64,000 nucleotides of DNA from positions 18,968,650 through 19,032,649 of the forward strand of contig CM067069.1 in assembly GCA_033980235.1 (NCBI GenBank), in the 5' to 3' direction. Made by a program: the position numbers and the translations under genes. Numbering within the stretch: the first letter of the stretch is position 1; each line of letters starts with the position of its first letter. This document shows positions 32,226 through 45,435 of this stretch, piece after piece. Source of the stretch: Diadema setosum (Eukaryota > Echinodermata > Echinoidea > Diadematoida > Diadematidae). The notes under the pieces are model-generated. The model searched no databases. It saw only the letters and a program-made list of their open reading frames with translations, and was not told the origin of the DNA.

Positions 32226-34260
32226 TAATTGTTCTTCTTGATTCCTTTCGAAGTGTGTGTAAAATTCCAATAACTTCCTGCGCATACGGCCTGCGTGTTT
32301 CATCTTAAATCTTTTACCTGCTTCTTCTTCGTTTGTTTTGGAATTTCGTAATACCATATGAAGAAAAAAAAAACTCAATCATGTGTACTCCCGAGGTCAT
32401 AAAGCTTCGCATTCATAAGCAAATGTAGGCGAAGGAACAGGAATTTGACAGTATTTTATTAATGATATTGCTCGGAGATTGACCCTGTCCTTTCCACTAC
32501 TCGCAGAAATGGTCTAATGTCTTTGCAAAGAAGTGAAACACCACAATGGAAATTGCTGAAATCCATCTCCGTTCTCGAAGTGAGAGATCTTAAATTGCAA
32601 TGCTTTCCTTTACAAGGAAAGTTGTAACATGCTTTGTAGATATTTGTGAAACTCAGTAATTCCTTCATTTTGTTGGACAGATACAACACAGTCTGTAGCA
32701 TCTCTTGCATCCTTTATGCTGTATATATTTTCTATGTATACGAAAGAATGTGGTTTGTTTACCTGTTCGATGCACAATCTTACTCTGAATGTCTGATATA
32801 TCACTATTTTGTGTATGATTTAAAAAAAAAATGTTTCATGAAAAAAAAATTTCATGTCATACCAGTTTAGTGTTAATTCCGATGACATCTTAGCTTCAAA
32901 TGAATTCTTCTTTCCCTACTACTGAGAGCTACAATCGTAAGCTTATTATCGTGTAGAGTGATTGAAGATAATAAGGAAAAAGACTCTCGAATGTTTGAAA
33001 ATGTTGTTCAGTATAGAAGAGATAATAAGGTATTGGTTCTCCACTCGATCTTGTTCCAGGTGTGATTATTGAGATTCGAAGTAGCATTTATTTGGCCAAA
33101 AACAACAACGCAATTATAGTGAAATCATATACGAAGAATGTGCAGTTTTGAATATGATATCATTCATATCGTAAAGCAAAGGTTAATCATCAAACATAAC
33201 CGAACTTTGACATGTATCGGGTTGTAGAATTTGTAATGTTTCATTGCCAATTTCAGATCTATCCACATGATGGATAAATATGTGCTTCTATGACATCCAT
33301 GGTTATTAGACCTATAACAATGAACAATTCTTCAGTTTAACAAAAACATATTCTACAACATATTCACACAGGCCCGCTCGAGTGTATTCAAGACAGTCTC
33401 CCCTTCCTTCCATAGGATGCTCATCACAAGCATAAAAGATAATACAACACGATACATCTAAGACAATATTCTTACGAAACAGGTAATTCATTTTACATAA
33501 TCATATTGCAAATCACATTGTACAGGCAAATTGTATAATCAAAAACTAACATACTCAATCGTGGATTTATTTTTTAAACTCAGTAAGGCTCTTGACTAGC
33601 AAACCATTGTCTGGTCATTTTATAATGTGCATAAAAAACAGACAAACTAATTCGTTCGAACATTCGAACGGATTCAATAAATTATCTTGCTACTGTATTG
33701 CTTTGTTTTGTTTTGTGTACGAGACCTCATGCAACATTTCCGTCCAGTTTAATCCACTTTTATTTTTCCATTTCATTTAAAATGCAGAAAAACAACATTT
33801 AGCAAAGTGGCGGCATAATCACATGATTTGCATCCGTCAATATACATGTATGTAGCACTGTATAGGAAAACCGTTTAATGTAAAGATATATAGCATTGTC
33901 ATATTGATGGCATATTGACAGAGCAAACACTTCGAGTATTAAACGATTTCGAGAAGATATTTAGACGTGCAAGGAACCATCTTAATAAGCAGAGATTGAC
34001 TATAATATGAAAATGGCCCCAGGTGGTGTTACAACAATATGAAATGAAAACGTACATTTTAAATGTGACATCTCTGAAGGAGCACAGTGCAGAGGGTGTG
34101 CAGAAGAGTGAGGTGTGTGTTGCGCTGTAATGCTGTTGATTTGCAGAAGTACGTACTATGTATGTCATTATGATGTGGAAAACGTAATGTTATGCCATGT
34201 CATGTCATGCCATAAAATGGCCTTAGGAAAGTAAGTCGGAATCTGTGGTTTATCCTTTTT
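32226..34260. other. Unit 1 tail, non-coding, paralogous to units 2 and 3
   Basis: Alignable with 42563-44220 and 57418-59790 (for example TCTTTGCAAAGAAGTGAAAC, GAGACCTCATGCAACATTTC, and GTCATGTCATG near the end). No ORF is conserved between the three copies, so it is not coding. Confidence 0.6.
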
Positions 34261-34676
34261 TAATGTAAGTGTTGTTATGACCTCAACGGATACAAGGTCA
34301 TCAGTACCCCTTATGCAGACGATTAAACGTCATTATCAAAATAAAGCAAAAATAAGTATATACAGATATACATTTATCAGAACTCAATTTTCATTCTCAG
34401 TGCATGGGTCTTCCCCTAAAGCATGTAAAATGTTAAAGTTTGTTAATTAGTAGTGTATAAGTATAATATTTTATATTGGTAAATGTAATATGGAATTAGA
34501 TTATATTGCAAGAAGGCCCACTGCAGTTTTCAGGACCACGGATATTTTCTCATTGGGAAAGTTAATGAAGTTTTTGATTTTGTATAAAACGAAATCAAAA
34601 AAGAAAAGAAAAGTGCAGAACATCGACCAATTATTGGTTCGTCCGGAATAGGAAGGTTCCATAAAATAATGTCCGA

Positions 34677-34735
<59 letters not shown>

Positions 34736-34755
34736 ATATATATATATATATATAC
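34677..34755. repeat. (AAAT)n and (TA)n microsatellites
   Basis: About 15 AAAT copies, then TA repeats, at the 3' side of the Penelope-like fragment. Confidence 0.95.
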
Positions 34756-34769
34756 ATATATAGGCGTAC

Positions 34770-35240
34770 CTGTGTTTTGGTGCCTTGTCTGCTACCGGCG
34801 GTTTCACGCTGTCGCGATCCTCAGGCAGACTGACAAAGTGGTGTGTTTGTGTGCTCATGTGGCGCGGTGGATCGGTTTGACACATGGATGGTTTTTCTTT
34901 TCCGGTGTCTGCATTTGGATATAAGCTCAGACCTTTTATTGAGTGCGTTTTTGTTTCGGATGATGATGGCCTTCTCATCGAGGCAGAGGTTGCACAGGCC
35001 ACTCCTTCTCAGAGTTAAGTCTTACTTTTTTTGGATGTCCCATGTCAGTATGAAGTTTACGTGTTTTTGCTTTTTTTTCAGGCTCCAGATGTATTTTGAG
35101 AGTTGGGTTTCGTTTTTGTATTTCTCGTTCTTGATGGATTTAACATGATTCCTATATCTGTCTTTGAAGGTACCCCCCGCCAGCCCGTAGTAGCACTTTT
35201 CCTCGTTGTCATGCTTGACGGTTGCCTTATACAAAAGAGC
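34770..35240 (-). mobile_element. Penelope-like element, GIY-YIG fragment
   Basis: Minus-strand translation shows a GIY-YIG nuclease core: CYYGLAGGTFKDRYRNH, then ETQLSKYIWSLK. After a frame change, CNLCLDEKAIIIRNK and NKRSEL follow. This is the C-terminal domain found in Penelope-like elements. RT is missing and the frame is interrupted, so it is dead. It ends against AAAT/TA microsatellites. Confidence 0.75.
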
Positions 35241-35435
35241 CGTTTCCCGTAGTGAGAGGAAGATGCATGGAAGTTAGTGTAGACGTTGTGACGTCGGTGG
35301 CTCTGTAATGTCCCATAGGATAACACGCCGTGCTGATGCGACTTTTCATTGCACACTTTTTTCCACAGATGTGCATACATGTTAGAAAGAAAATCGAGAG
35401 CGCACACATGACTCATTTCAGCGCTTCTAATTGGC

Positions 35436-35442
<7 letters not shown>
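35241..35442 (-). repeat. Inverted partner of 46404-46600
   Basis: The reverse complement of this stretch (CCAATTAGAAGCGCTGAAATG ... GACGTCACAACGTC) matches 46404-46600 at high identity. It is part of an inverted pair left by repeat insertion around units 1-2 and 2-3. Confidence 0.75.
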
Positions 35443-35508
<66 letters not shown>

Positions 35509-36255
35509 GTGGCTACTTGCATAGCGCACAGGTCCACTTTTCAGTGCTCATGGCGCTTCAAAATGAAAAATGTCATATATTTACATGCATATACATATTC
35601 AAACATTTCAACAAAGAAGAAAATGGTAAACAAAAGCAAATATATACCAAATAAAGAATACAACATATATCAATTAAAAATACAATATTGATCCAATATC
35701 AATGACATACAGCAATTACAGTCCTTAGTATGAAAGGAACAGATAAGTTTTAAGTTTGGATTTGAATGACTCTGTAGATGACAGTTCCCTTAACTGAAGA
35801 GGTAACTGATTCCACAATTTTGGTCCCATAACGGAAAAAGCACGATCACCATACCCATATTTTACACTGGGTGTTTGGAGTAAGAATGCATCTGATGATG
35901 AACGTAGCCTTCGTGTCGGATTGTATTTTTGAACAGAATTGCTTATGTATATTGGGGAAAAAGAATGAACTGAATGATGGACTAATAACAGAATCTTGAA
36001 AATAATCCTTTTTTTCTACAAGTAACCAATGTAAGGAACGGAGAAGTGGTGACATTTAATCAAACTTATTAGTAAAAGTTAACAATCGGGCAGCAGAATT
36101 TTGCAACCGTTGAAGTTTTGTGACATCTTTTTTTGAAAGATTACACAACAATGAATTCGAAAAATCCAACCGAGAAGAAATCAAAGCATGAATAAGTATC
36201 TCAGCTGCAGATTTAGACAAATATTTCCTTATGAAACTTAAATTACGCAACTGAT
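35443..36255 (-). mobile_element. 5'-truncated CR1/L2-like LINE with (ATT)n tail
   Basis: On the minus strand, RKYLSKSAAEILIHALISSRLDFSNSLL and LQRLQNSAARLL are typical of the thumb region of CR1/L2 reverse transcriptases. A second frame gives LLRSLHWL, then a motif like GPKLWNQLPLQL. It ends in a 3' (ATT)n tract (35443-35507). Frameshifted and truncated. Confidence 0.75.
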
Positions 36256-36299
36256 ATCGAACATTCCGCTGAATATGAGTTACATGACTTCATGTAACT

Positions 36300-37020
36300 C
36301 AACTTTTTTATTGAAACCATTTTTATAAAATGTATTATGTTTTTTTATGTGATTGTGATATGTATCTGTGAATGGGTGAGATCTGTCAACGATAGTGGAA
36401 AAATAGACAAGCCTGTACGAATGCAGGTTTGTGTTTAGGGTTTGTGTTTAGGTTTCTTTTGACATTTTATGGTCCATAACCTTGAACATGGCCACCAGTT
36501 TGATTACTTGGTCACTCCCACTTAAACCAACCCACACCGTCCATTTTTCTCTGTTCATATTCATCACATAGCTCGCAGCGACAAACCATGTCTTGAATAT
36601 GAAGAAAGAAAAATGGATAGTGGGTTAGGTTTTGCGAAAGTGACCAAGTTATCGACAACGTGGTCATGTTGAAGATTATGGACCATACATTGTAAACACA
36701 ACCCTGCAGTCGTCAGGCTTGCTTGTTAATTTAACCACTTTCCTTGACAGATCTCATTCATTCAGTAAGACATTCATTGTTCCTTCACGATAACAAACAT
36801 GAAAGTGCAATATTGTCTTCTTTAAAGTTCATGTGCTCAGTCATGCATAACATATGTCAATGGAAAGAGGATGAGTTCCCTTTACTTCACAACTAACATT
36901 GCGCTCTCGATAGCTGACAATTATGAAATCGTAGCCCTTCAAAGTTGGATTACCTTTTTTTCTTCTCTGTATAAACATGAGGGCATGAAGCTGGCAATGG
37001 TCAGCCGAGTGATGGCAGCC
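36300..37020. repeat. Palindromic repeat, unit 2 copy (left arm truncated)
   Basis: Same sequence as the centre and right arm of the 46.6-47.4 kb palindrome, including GTCCATAACCTTGAACATGG facing CATGTTGAAGATTATGGAC. The outer left arm is missing here and LINE sequence lies there instead. Confidence 0.65.
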
Positions 37021-38843
37021 TACCATGGAAGTTGATTTTTGAGAGGGTCACGTGTCACGATATCGTACCAAGCGCTTATAAAACAAGGAGTCGTGTCTTC
37101 ATAAAAGGGCATTCCAGACAATTTTCATAATTTTATCTCATGGAGGATATAAATCAACAGCTTCTTTTATATGAAGAGCTTGCTTACAAAATGCCTTAAA
37201 TCCAATGGATTTAGCGCATTTGGAAGCAAGCTCTTCATATAGATTTGTGGAATCTATTGTGGTCCTTGAGCAGAGAAATCTATACTCTGAAAAAAAACAC
37301 CAAAATGTTATATACACTGAACAGGGATAATGACATACAGCCTCATATATTTCTGAAATGTAGAAATGTACTCGTAATACAATTACAATACCCACGTGCT
37401 TAATAACTTGACCTTTGCAGAATTCATGCATGCTTTCTTCTTTTGTTCTGCTTCCTTGAGCCCTTACTCAAACATTCTTATTGTTAGGCTATCAAGCAGT
37501 CATCCTTGTGAATGTTTAAAGCATTCTTATTCCTCATCCCAATCGCTATAACTTCTGAAACTCTGAAACCGGTATAACCCGTTCATAGTTGTTCATGTGT
37601 CAAGGTCTGAAAATCATCCGGAGGTCTCCTTTAATACTGCACTTTAGGTTATACCAGCATTACACAGACATGGCACAGTACCCCGAACCATGATATTATT
37701 CATTGATTACTGTTGAATAATCTTATTATAAATGGGATGGGCTATTTCTAGATCGTTCTGCTCTGCATCTCAGTTCTGTGAATTCGTTACTGTTTTGCAA
37801 ATGGCGCCCATGGCAAGGCATTCTCTTGGCTGGGATTAAGTCATGAAGGCGAGAGTCCGCTTTTACAATGTCCTGGGCAAATATCACACATAATAGGGAG
37901 ATGCGATCCACTGTTTATTATATTTTGTATCTTGTTTGTTTATATTTGAGGGGGTCGGTGCAATATAGTGCTAACCCACACAATAGTCATTTTGAGATAA
38001 TCGCTGTTGAATGTTTGGAAAGTCCATACATTGTACATTAATAAAACATGAATGCATGCATCTTTTACCACCTTATTGGTTGAATTCAAATATGATATTT
38101 TCACGGAGGTTAGAGTGAGGGATAGGTATTATGAAAATGCATGTAACTCAATTTTGAAATATGAAAATAAACGTACTGGAACTGCCCCAGTGAGTTTCGA
38201 GAGTAAGACTGGTGCAGTTTCAGTAATTCAATTCAATTCAATTCAATAACGGTCTATGTCATGTAGAATCCATGTAACCTGAACCGACATAACACAAAGG
38301 AGAATGGGTTTGAGCAAACATAACTTATCACGTTTAAAGACATTTGCCCAAAATCTTTTAAGCGAAATGGAAATTATATATTTAAAAAGGATTGCAATGG
38401 AGGTGATCACATAGATGTCAAACAGCCACACTTGCCTCAGTTTTTACGAAAATCAATGGGCACCAAAAAACAGACGAACAAAGAAAAAAGAAAAACAAAG
38501 ACTGGCTATGAGATACCCGTAACCCTTCGCATCTTTGTCTTTTAGTTCATTAGTTTGAATGGGCATTATAATTCTTCGTATACTTCTTGAATACATTCTG
38601 AAGACTATTTATAGCAGTCTCAATGTTATCAGCGTCAAACTGATGAGCAAAGTTCAAGAATGAGTGTCTTGCTGATGTCATGTGGCAATAGCATATGTGA
38701 TGGGTTTCAAAGTCTCCATTACGATGGGATTATTCAGGGTCATCGGCTTCAGCCAGAACTGATCATGGTGCGAAAGAGTTTAGAATTTCAAATTTGTATC
38801 TTTACTATAGAGGGTCATTGTTAATTAACGATCCCCGGACACG
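37021..38843. other. Non-coding stretch between palindrome and A2
   Basis: Paralogous to 49921-51963 in unit 3, including CTATTTCTAGATCGTTCTG and the AATTCAATTCAATTC tract at about 38227-38246. The last 300 bp are the conserved A-gene upstream block. No gene seen. Confidence 0.55.
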
Positions 38844-40049
38844 ATGGCTGACAGTCTGCATGGTGGGCAGGAAACGCTGGGAGATTGGACTGATCCCGAC
38901 ATGAACAGTGTACTAGGTCTTCATCGGCGATCTTGTAATGGTGGGGCAGGAGCTGGCTTGGACAATGAAGCGTTCGAAGGCGATACAGGTACTCACGATT
39001 TAGACACACAGAACACCACCAGTGCACTGCAACAGAATGACAAATCGCAACAACGTAAGGACATGCTGTTAAAGCAAAGGGGCATCTGGTTTACAGTCTT
39101 GTCAGCCCTCGTCATAGCCTTATCTGGCATGACCGTCAAGCAGCTGCAGGGATCAGTGTCAGCACATGAGATATCTTTCACCCGCTTTGCCATCCAGCTT
39201 ATAATTTGTGTTCCTATCATAGTATTTCAACGACCATCCCTCAAATATTCACGAGCGGCTTACTTCCTCTTACTCTTGCGCTCCATCATGGGATCCGCCA
39301 ACACAATGATCATTTTCTACACGTACCAAATCATGCCTGTGGCCAACGCGAAGGCGATACAATACTGCAGTCCCTTGTTCACTGGTCTCTTAGGTTGGCT
39401 GCTCCTAAAGGAGAAATTCTCGATTCTGGACGCCGTCCTAGGCCTGGTGATGCTAACAGGGGTGTTTCTGGTGGCGCAGCCCACTTTCCTCTTTAACCTC
39501 TCAGAGCAGGGGGATCCTGAGTCAAGTTCCAGCGTCCTAGGCGCCTTGCTCAGTCTCCTGGCAGCCTTCTTAAACTCTGCCACCATCATCACCTTGCGGA
39601 AACTCGGCTTGTACGGCATGACCCCAATGGTCATGCTCACCCTCTACTCCTCGTTCGGCATGTGCTTCACCGCAGTAGTGACTTCCGCTACCAACCAATG
39701 GTCACTCCCTGGATGCGGCTTGGATCGCATCTCAATCATATTGAACGGCATTTGCAATTTCCTCTCACAGGTTTTAATCTTCGTAGCCCTCAAATCTCAG
39801 CCGGCTGCGAACGTGGCGTTAATCCATTCGAGCGACGTCATGTTTGCCTTTATCTTTGAATACTTTCTTTTTGGGACCGTCCCCAATTACATCACAATTG
39901 TAGGAACTGCTTTGATTGTGACAGGGTTCATTGGCATTACTGGAAAAAAGTCGTCTCCCTCAGAAAAGAGGCTTTCTGACGAGATATCTGACAAGTGTAG
40001 CGTCGCCGCAAGTGAGAGTGGTATGAGCACAAGCAAAATTCATATGTAA
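38844..40049 (+). CDS. SLC35G-like transporter A2 (EamA, 10 TM)
   Basis: 401 residues, single exon, closely similar to A1 and A3 over the whole length. It has the same ten-helix plan and the motifs MPVANAKAIQYCSP, LKEKFSILD and FLVAQPTFLF. Differences cluster in the cytosolic N-terminus (GTHDLDTQNTTS, two residues shorter), the loop after helix 1 (QLQGSVSAHEI) and the C-terminal tail. No stop or frameshift, so it is probably functional. Confidence 0.92.
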   Translation: MADSLHGGQETLGDWTDPDMNSVLGLHRRSCNGGAGAGLDNEAFEGDTGTHDLDTQNTTSALQQNDKSQQRKDMLLKQRGIWFTVLSALVIALSGMTVKQLQGSVSAHEISFTRFAIQLIICVPIIVFQRPSLKYSRAAYFLLLLRSIMGSANTMIIFYTYQIMPVANAKAIQYCSPLFTGLLGWLLLKEKFSILDAVLGLVMLTGVFLVAQPTFLFNLSEQGDPESSSSVLGALLSLLAAFLNSATIITLRKLGLYGMTPMVMLTLYSSFGMCFTAVVTSATNQWSLPGCGLDRISIILNGICNFLSQVLIFVALKSQPAANVALIHSSDVMFAFIFEYFLFGTVPNYITIVGTALIVTGFIGITGKKSSPSEKRLSDEISDKCSVAASESGMSTSKIHM

Positions 40050-40182
40050 TATATTTGTTTTTGCCACATGCAAGAGCCCAAAGGTTGTGGTAGTGTGCTT
40101 TTTCATTCTTTCTCATGTTGCTTTTATATACCTCTACATAATTTTGTTCAATTTATAATCATCAAACTTCATAGTGCGCTGT

Positions 40183-40400
40183 GTGCACTGTGGCATAATG
40201 GATAAGACTCCAAACTCCCAAACGAAGAACGTGAGTTCGCATCTAGTTTAGCACATACTTCCTTGGACAAGATTTGTTTTTTAATCATTATCATTTTTAA
40301 GCACCGACCCAGGTGTATAAACTTATGGGCACATTGCAACGCCAGAGTGATAATAATGGCAGGACCCTCTTGCAAAACATTGGTAACACGGGGGGGGGGG
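40183..40400 (+). mobile_element. tRNA-derived SINE remnant, unit 2
   Basis: TGGCATAATGGATAAGACTC (A-box) and GTGAGTTCGCATC (B-box-like). A poly-G run at 40390-40410 follows. Orthologous to the unit 1 and 3 copies. Confidence 0.55.
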
Positions 40401-41685
40401 GGGGGGGGGGAGGAGGCACCCTGGATAGAAAAGACAATATCATTATATAATCATAAGCGTTAAGATCTGAGCTCGAGTCATTTTTGTTCTCTTTTCATTT
40501 CGCGATTTAAAAACACGTGAAAAAAGAGAACATGGGTGCACGAAGAACCCATTCCGATAAAGGACAGTGCATGAGATGTTTTGCTTTGTGTGTGCGGATT
40601 TGAGGTTGTGTTGTGGGTGTAAAAAGGTAAACAACTTGGGGGGAAAACACATGTCTGTATTCTAAATGTACATACTGATTGTCGCAACGATATCCCAATA
40701 ATGATTTATAGGAAATATCTATCAAGATGATACATTTACCTACGTCAAAACGGCTAAATCGATGAATTTATTTCCATCTTTCGGAACCTATAGTGACTAA
40801 AGTACGGGATATATGACCGTCAGAGATAGAGCTTTTCGTAGGCCAATTCTTCGGTTCTCCATCTAAAGTGTGAAGGGGGAAAAAATCACCTATTCTGTCT
40901 GTTTCCCCCTTTGTTGTTGAAGTTCAAATATATGGTACTTCAGGTCGACTATCAGAGAGTTCAAATGAAATCTATGCTGGAGAATATTCGTAAGCAACCA
41001 TCAAAGGTTTATACCAGTTAAGACTAGAATACGATCATTCATTTTTGCTGTTGGCTATCTCGTATCAAAAGCAACCGCAACCACTTTTAGTGCCCATGTT
41101 TTGTTTGTAGTCGTGTAGGCCTACATCACAAGATCTGAGGTGTTATTCCGTAATGACCGGGTAGTACACTAGATAACACTTCATTAGTAAACAATGTTTT
41201 ACTGCTCTAATCTAATCTAAATTACAGTTTCTGTCTAAACACGGGATATAACTGTTAAGGTATACTAGCAACTTGTGCGTAGGCTCCAAATTTTCCGTCG
41301 CTACCCCTGATTGATGGGGGAACAATGATGATGAGGATAAAGACGACGAAGAAACAGAAGAAAAAGAGAAGAGAGAACTGGCAATGTTGTGTCATATCAA
41401 GTCTCGTGACATTGCACAGGACATCTCAGACATCATGCAGGACTTTGGACCGAACCTGTCTAGCCCATCTTCTGGCCAGTCTGGCAATCGCAACTAATAA
41501 AGAAGACGTTAATACATTATCTAAAACCTCGACCAAAGACAAGGAGTTACGTCATCATCAATGCGAATTGTAACTGAACTCTACAAACTTCTGATATCAC
41601 ATTCATATTGAGCAGTATTAAGTGTGCCATGATGCTACAAATCTTAGGATGTATTTATCAGACTGACTGAGAAACCATCTTCAAA

Positions 41686-42562
41686 ATGGCTGACAATAAA
41701 TGTATAGATAGAGTGAGCAAGATGATCACCGTTTGCGAGAGAATAATGGAAACTGGAAACAGTGCTTTAGAAGGAACGAATTGGGTTTTACTGACAAAAG
41801 ATGAACAAATGCCAAGTATGCTGGAAAAAGAAACTGAGGCAGAAAAGGCGATTAGAAGAGGGGCAATCATATGGACCTCTTGGGCATTGGGAGGTGGTGT
41901 GGACTTGGAAAGGTGTTTGGTACACATTGACTTTGGCCGCCATCATTTCGCTTGCAGCGATGTCCGTGTGTCACGTCCGGGTGTCATGCTGGTAGCACAG
42001 CCCCCGTTTCTCTTTGATGCTCTCGAATCGGTGACTTCGGCTTCCAGCTCCAGCGTCCTTGGTGGAATCCTTTGCTTATTTTCCGTCTTTTTTTTTTCTC
42101 CGCAATCATTCTCATCGTACAGCGAATACTCGCCTCTTTGGGTATCTCGTCTCTGGGAATGCTGGCAGTATATTCTCTGACCGCCACCGGTTTCACTGCC
42201 CTCTTCACGTCCGTCCCAAAGCAGTGCACTCTTCCAATTTGTGGGCTGGATCGCTTCGCACTAATTGCCAACAATCTCATCAACTTTTTTTTTCTCCCAA
42301 ATACCCATCGATCGCGCCCTGAAGTACGAGAGGGCCCCCAATTTGTCCCTCTATCACTCCAGCGACATCCTGCTTTTATTTTGTGCTAGAAGTTCCGAAC
42401 TGTTTAACGATGTTGTAGGAACTGTGCTTATCATAGCGAGATTTGTAGGAATTGTAGGAAAACAATGGCTTATTACAAAGAAGAAAACAGATGAGGATGA
42501 AAGCGAGTTGTGAGAATATTGACGGATGTAGTAGTATTGTTTCAGAAGACACTGATATTTAA
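41686..42562 (+). pseudogene. SLC35G-like B2 pseudogene
   Basis: Homologous to B3 from ATG to the final ATATTTAA. The N-terminal ~90 codons include a small deletion and frameshifts. The same deletion as in B1 joins helix 1 to helix 5 at about 41965-41985 (GTCACGTCCGGGTGTCATG). Later lesions unique to B2 include T-run changes near 42085-42100 and 42285-42295 and altered sequence near 42395-42410. It cannot encode a ten-helix transporter. Confidence 0.9.
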
Positions 42563-44225
42563 TCATTGTTCTTCTTGATTAAATTCTAATAACTTCCTGC
42601 GCACACGGCATGCGTGTTTCATCTTAAATCTTTACTTGCTTCTTCTTCGTTTCTTTTGGAATTTCGTTATACGGTTACATGAAGAAAAAAAAAATCAATC
42701 ATGTGTTTTCCCGAGGTCATAAAGCTTCCCATTCATGAGCAAATGTAGGCGAAGGAACAGGAATTTGGCAGTATTTCATTAATGATATTGTTCTGAGATT
42801 GAGCCCTGTCCTTTCCACTACTCACAGAAATGGCCAGAGGCACGACAGATTCTAGAGTTGCCAGAGACAGCCTAATGTCTTTGCAAAGAAGTGAAACACC
42901 AAAACATGAAAATTGTTGAAATCCATCTTCGTTCTCGTAGTGAGGGATCTTAAATTGCAATGGTTTTCTTTACAAGGAAAGTTGTAACATGTTCTGTAGA
43001 TATTTGTGAAACTCGGCAATTCCTTCACTTCGCTGATATCTAAATTTAGATAAGGTAACAGATACAACACAGTCTGTAGTAATTATTGAAACCTTTATGC
43101 TGTATAGATTTTCCATGTATACGAAAGAATGTGGTTTCTTTTCCTGTTCGATGTACAGTATCTTATTCTGAATGTGTGATACATACTGTTTTGTGTAGTG
43201 AAATTGGTTTCTTTCACGTCATACCAATTTTAATGTTAATTCCGATGACATCTTACAGTCAAACATCTGAAGTGAATTCTTCTTTCCCTACTGCAGAGAG
43301 CTACAATCTTAAGCTTATTATCGTGTATAGTGATTGAAGTTAATAAGGAGAGAGACTCTTGAATGATTGAAAATATGATTCTGTAAAAAGAATAGATAAT
43401 TAGGTATTGGTTCTCCACTATTCCATCTTGTTCCAGATGTGATTATTAAGATTAGAAGTATAGCATTTAGTTGGCCAAAAACAACAACACAATTATAGTA
43501 AAATCATATACTGAGAATGTACAGTCTTGAATGTGATATGATTCAGATTGTGAATCAAAGGTAAATCATCAATCATTACCGAAGTTTGACATGTAACGAG
43601 TTATGGATTTTGCAATGTTTCATGAAGAAAACGCAATCTGTTCACATTTTAAAGGATTCAATCAATTATCTTGCTATTGGTTTGGTGTTTTGTTTTTTTT
43701 ACGAGACCTCATGCAACATTTCCGTCCAGTTTAATCCATTTTTATTTCTGCATTTCATTTACAGTACAAAAAAACAACATTTAACAAAGTGTCGGCATGA
43801 TCACATGAATCACATCCTTCAATATATATGCATGTAGCATAACTATAGGAAAACAGTATAAAGTAAAGATGTATATCGTGGCCATATTGAAGGTATATTG
43901 AAGAGCAAACACTTCGCGTATCAAAATATTTCAAGAGGATATTTAAACATGCAAGGAACAAGGAATAACCACAGATTTACTATAGTAGGAAAATGGCCCC
44001 AGGTGATTTACAACATAAAATGAAACAAAACGTATTAAATCTGACATCTCTGAATGAGCAGCAGTGCATGTAGAGGGCGTCATTATGATGTGGAAAATGT
44101 AATGTAATGTAATGTAATGTAATGTAATGTAATGTAATGTAATGTGATGTAATGTAATGTAATGAAATGTCATGTCATGTCATGTCATGCCATGTAATGG
44201 CCTTAGGAGAGTATGTCGGAACCTG
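42563..44225. other. Unit 2 tail, non-coding
   Basis: Paralogous to the unit 1 and unit 3 tails. It ends at an AATGT pentamer array. Confidence 0.6.
44098..44190. repeat. (AATGT)n pentamer array
   Basis: About 14 AATGT copies followed by ATGTC repeats. A shorter version is at 59655-59735 in unit 3; unit 1 has only a trace near 34180-34210. The open HYITL-type frames here are repeat artefacts. Confidence 0.95.
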
Positions 44226-45398
44226 TGGTTTAAGTTTGTTAAGGTGTCAGAATGATATTGAGATATGAGGATTTTTTTTTTAATCTTCAAAAGATATTTA
44301 TCGATGTACACAAGTTTCAACTTATGCGAAAGAATTCTTGTCAAAGATGCTTGTATAATTTATACGCAACAGCATGGCAGAATTTTACTATCATCTATAT
44401 CTGAGGCTTATCATTTCCTTATAATAAAGACTGCAGAAGGCTGATTCTATAGGCGTCAAGGTTCTCAAGCTGAGAGAAAGACAATTTAGGATTCTGTCAA
44501 CAATATTTTCTTACCTTTTTGTCCGTGGTAAATGGTTGACTATGTATACATCTGACCTAAAGATTCTTAGTCAAGGTTTTATAACATCATGCATTACCAT
44601 TTCTTTTTATTGTTTCTGTGCCAGGTTTTATGTTTCTTAACGTAGATCCGCAGACTGGACAACTTGGCAACGGGAGTTGCTATTCTCTATCTGTGTCGTA
44701 TTCTATCTCCGTTTGTGTGATACCATGTTGTATTATGTACAAAGCATACAATGAATAATGAAGACATACGTTTTAAAATTTTTTTATCTCTTGTTGTTCT
44801 TGTTGTGTGTGTGGTGTTATTAACATTATTATTAGAATGGTTTATTTGGTGAAAACTTGCAAAATCGTAGCCGGAAGGGTAAAATACATTGCAATGACAT
44901 ACAAATACCTCAAAATGAAATAGATCACATTGCGCTTTCATACAAAAATCCACATAAGAAATCGCATCATTAAATATGAATATATTGCACAAAAATATTA
45001 CTACACGTCATATTTTACCTACATACTCTATACACGAGTATGAATATTACACAGCATCATTCATGATATACTTACAAACCTGCCAAATAATATTCTGCAG
45101 ACACTTGACAGATTTACTTAACAAAGCATCAGAAATAAATATCACTGGACCGATTACTATAGAAAGCAAATACGAAAAGAAAATATTCGTATATCACCAT
45201 TGTACTTAAAGCATATACTTCAATTAATCTGTACCAAGGAATAAGAAAAAAAATGGTTCATTTACTCCAACTCATGTTAAAATTAAAAATTATGCAAACA
45301 TTATCACGTATCCACACTGGCATCCGCATGTCCACAGTCTAGCACATGTCAAGACACATGCACGCATACAAGTGGAAAAGACGATACACGATTGTGTG

Positions 45399-45435
<37 letters not shown>

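Larger units (their letters stand above)
28390..34260 (+). repeat. Tandem duplication unit 1 (A gene plus B pseudogene)
   Basis: Sequence-similar to about 38520-44225 and 51660-59790. All carry, in order, a conserved upstream block, the A gene, a SINE-like segment, a conserved leader block (AGACGACGAAGA), the B gene, and a long AT-rich tail with GTCCAGTTTAAT and GTCATGTCATG landmarks. The left end is approximate. Confidence 0.85.
36370..44780 (+). repeat. Tandem duplication unit 2
   Basis: Alignable with unit 3 from GAATGGGTGAGATCT (36373 and 46852) to past the B genes (landmarks to about 44770 and 60290), apart from lineage-specific insertions. It aligns with unit 1 only from about 38520. 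Confidence 0.8.

Noticed and set aside
41686..42180. A 164-aa gene at the start of B2
   Set aside because: It crosses the shared deletion junction and loses the transporter frame.
43943..44173. HYITL-repeat protein
   Set aside because: Translation of the AATGT pentamer array; the same occurs near 59700.
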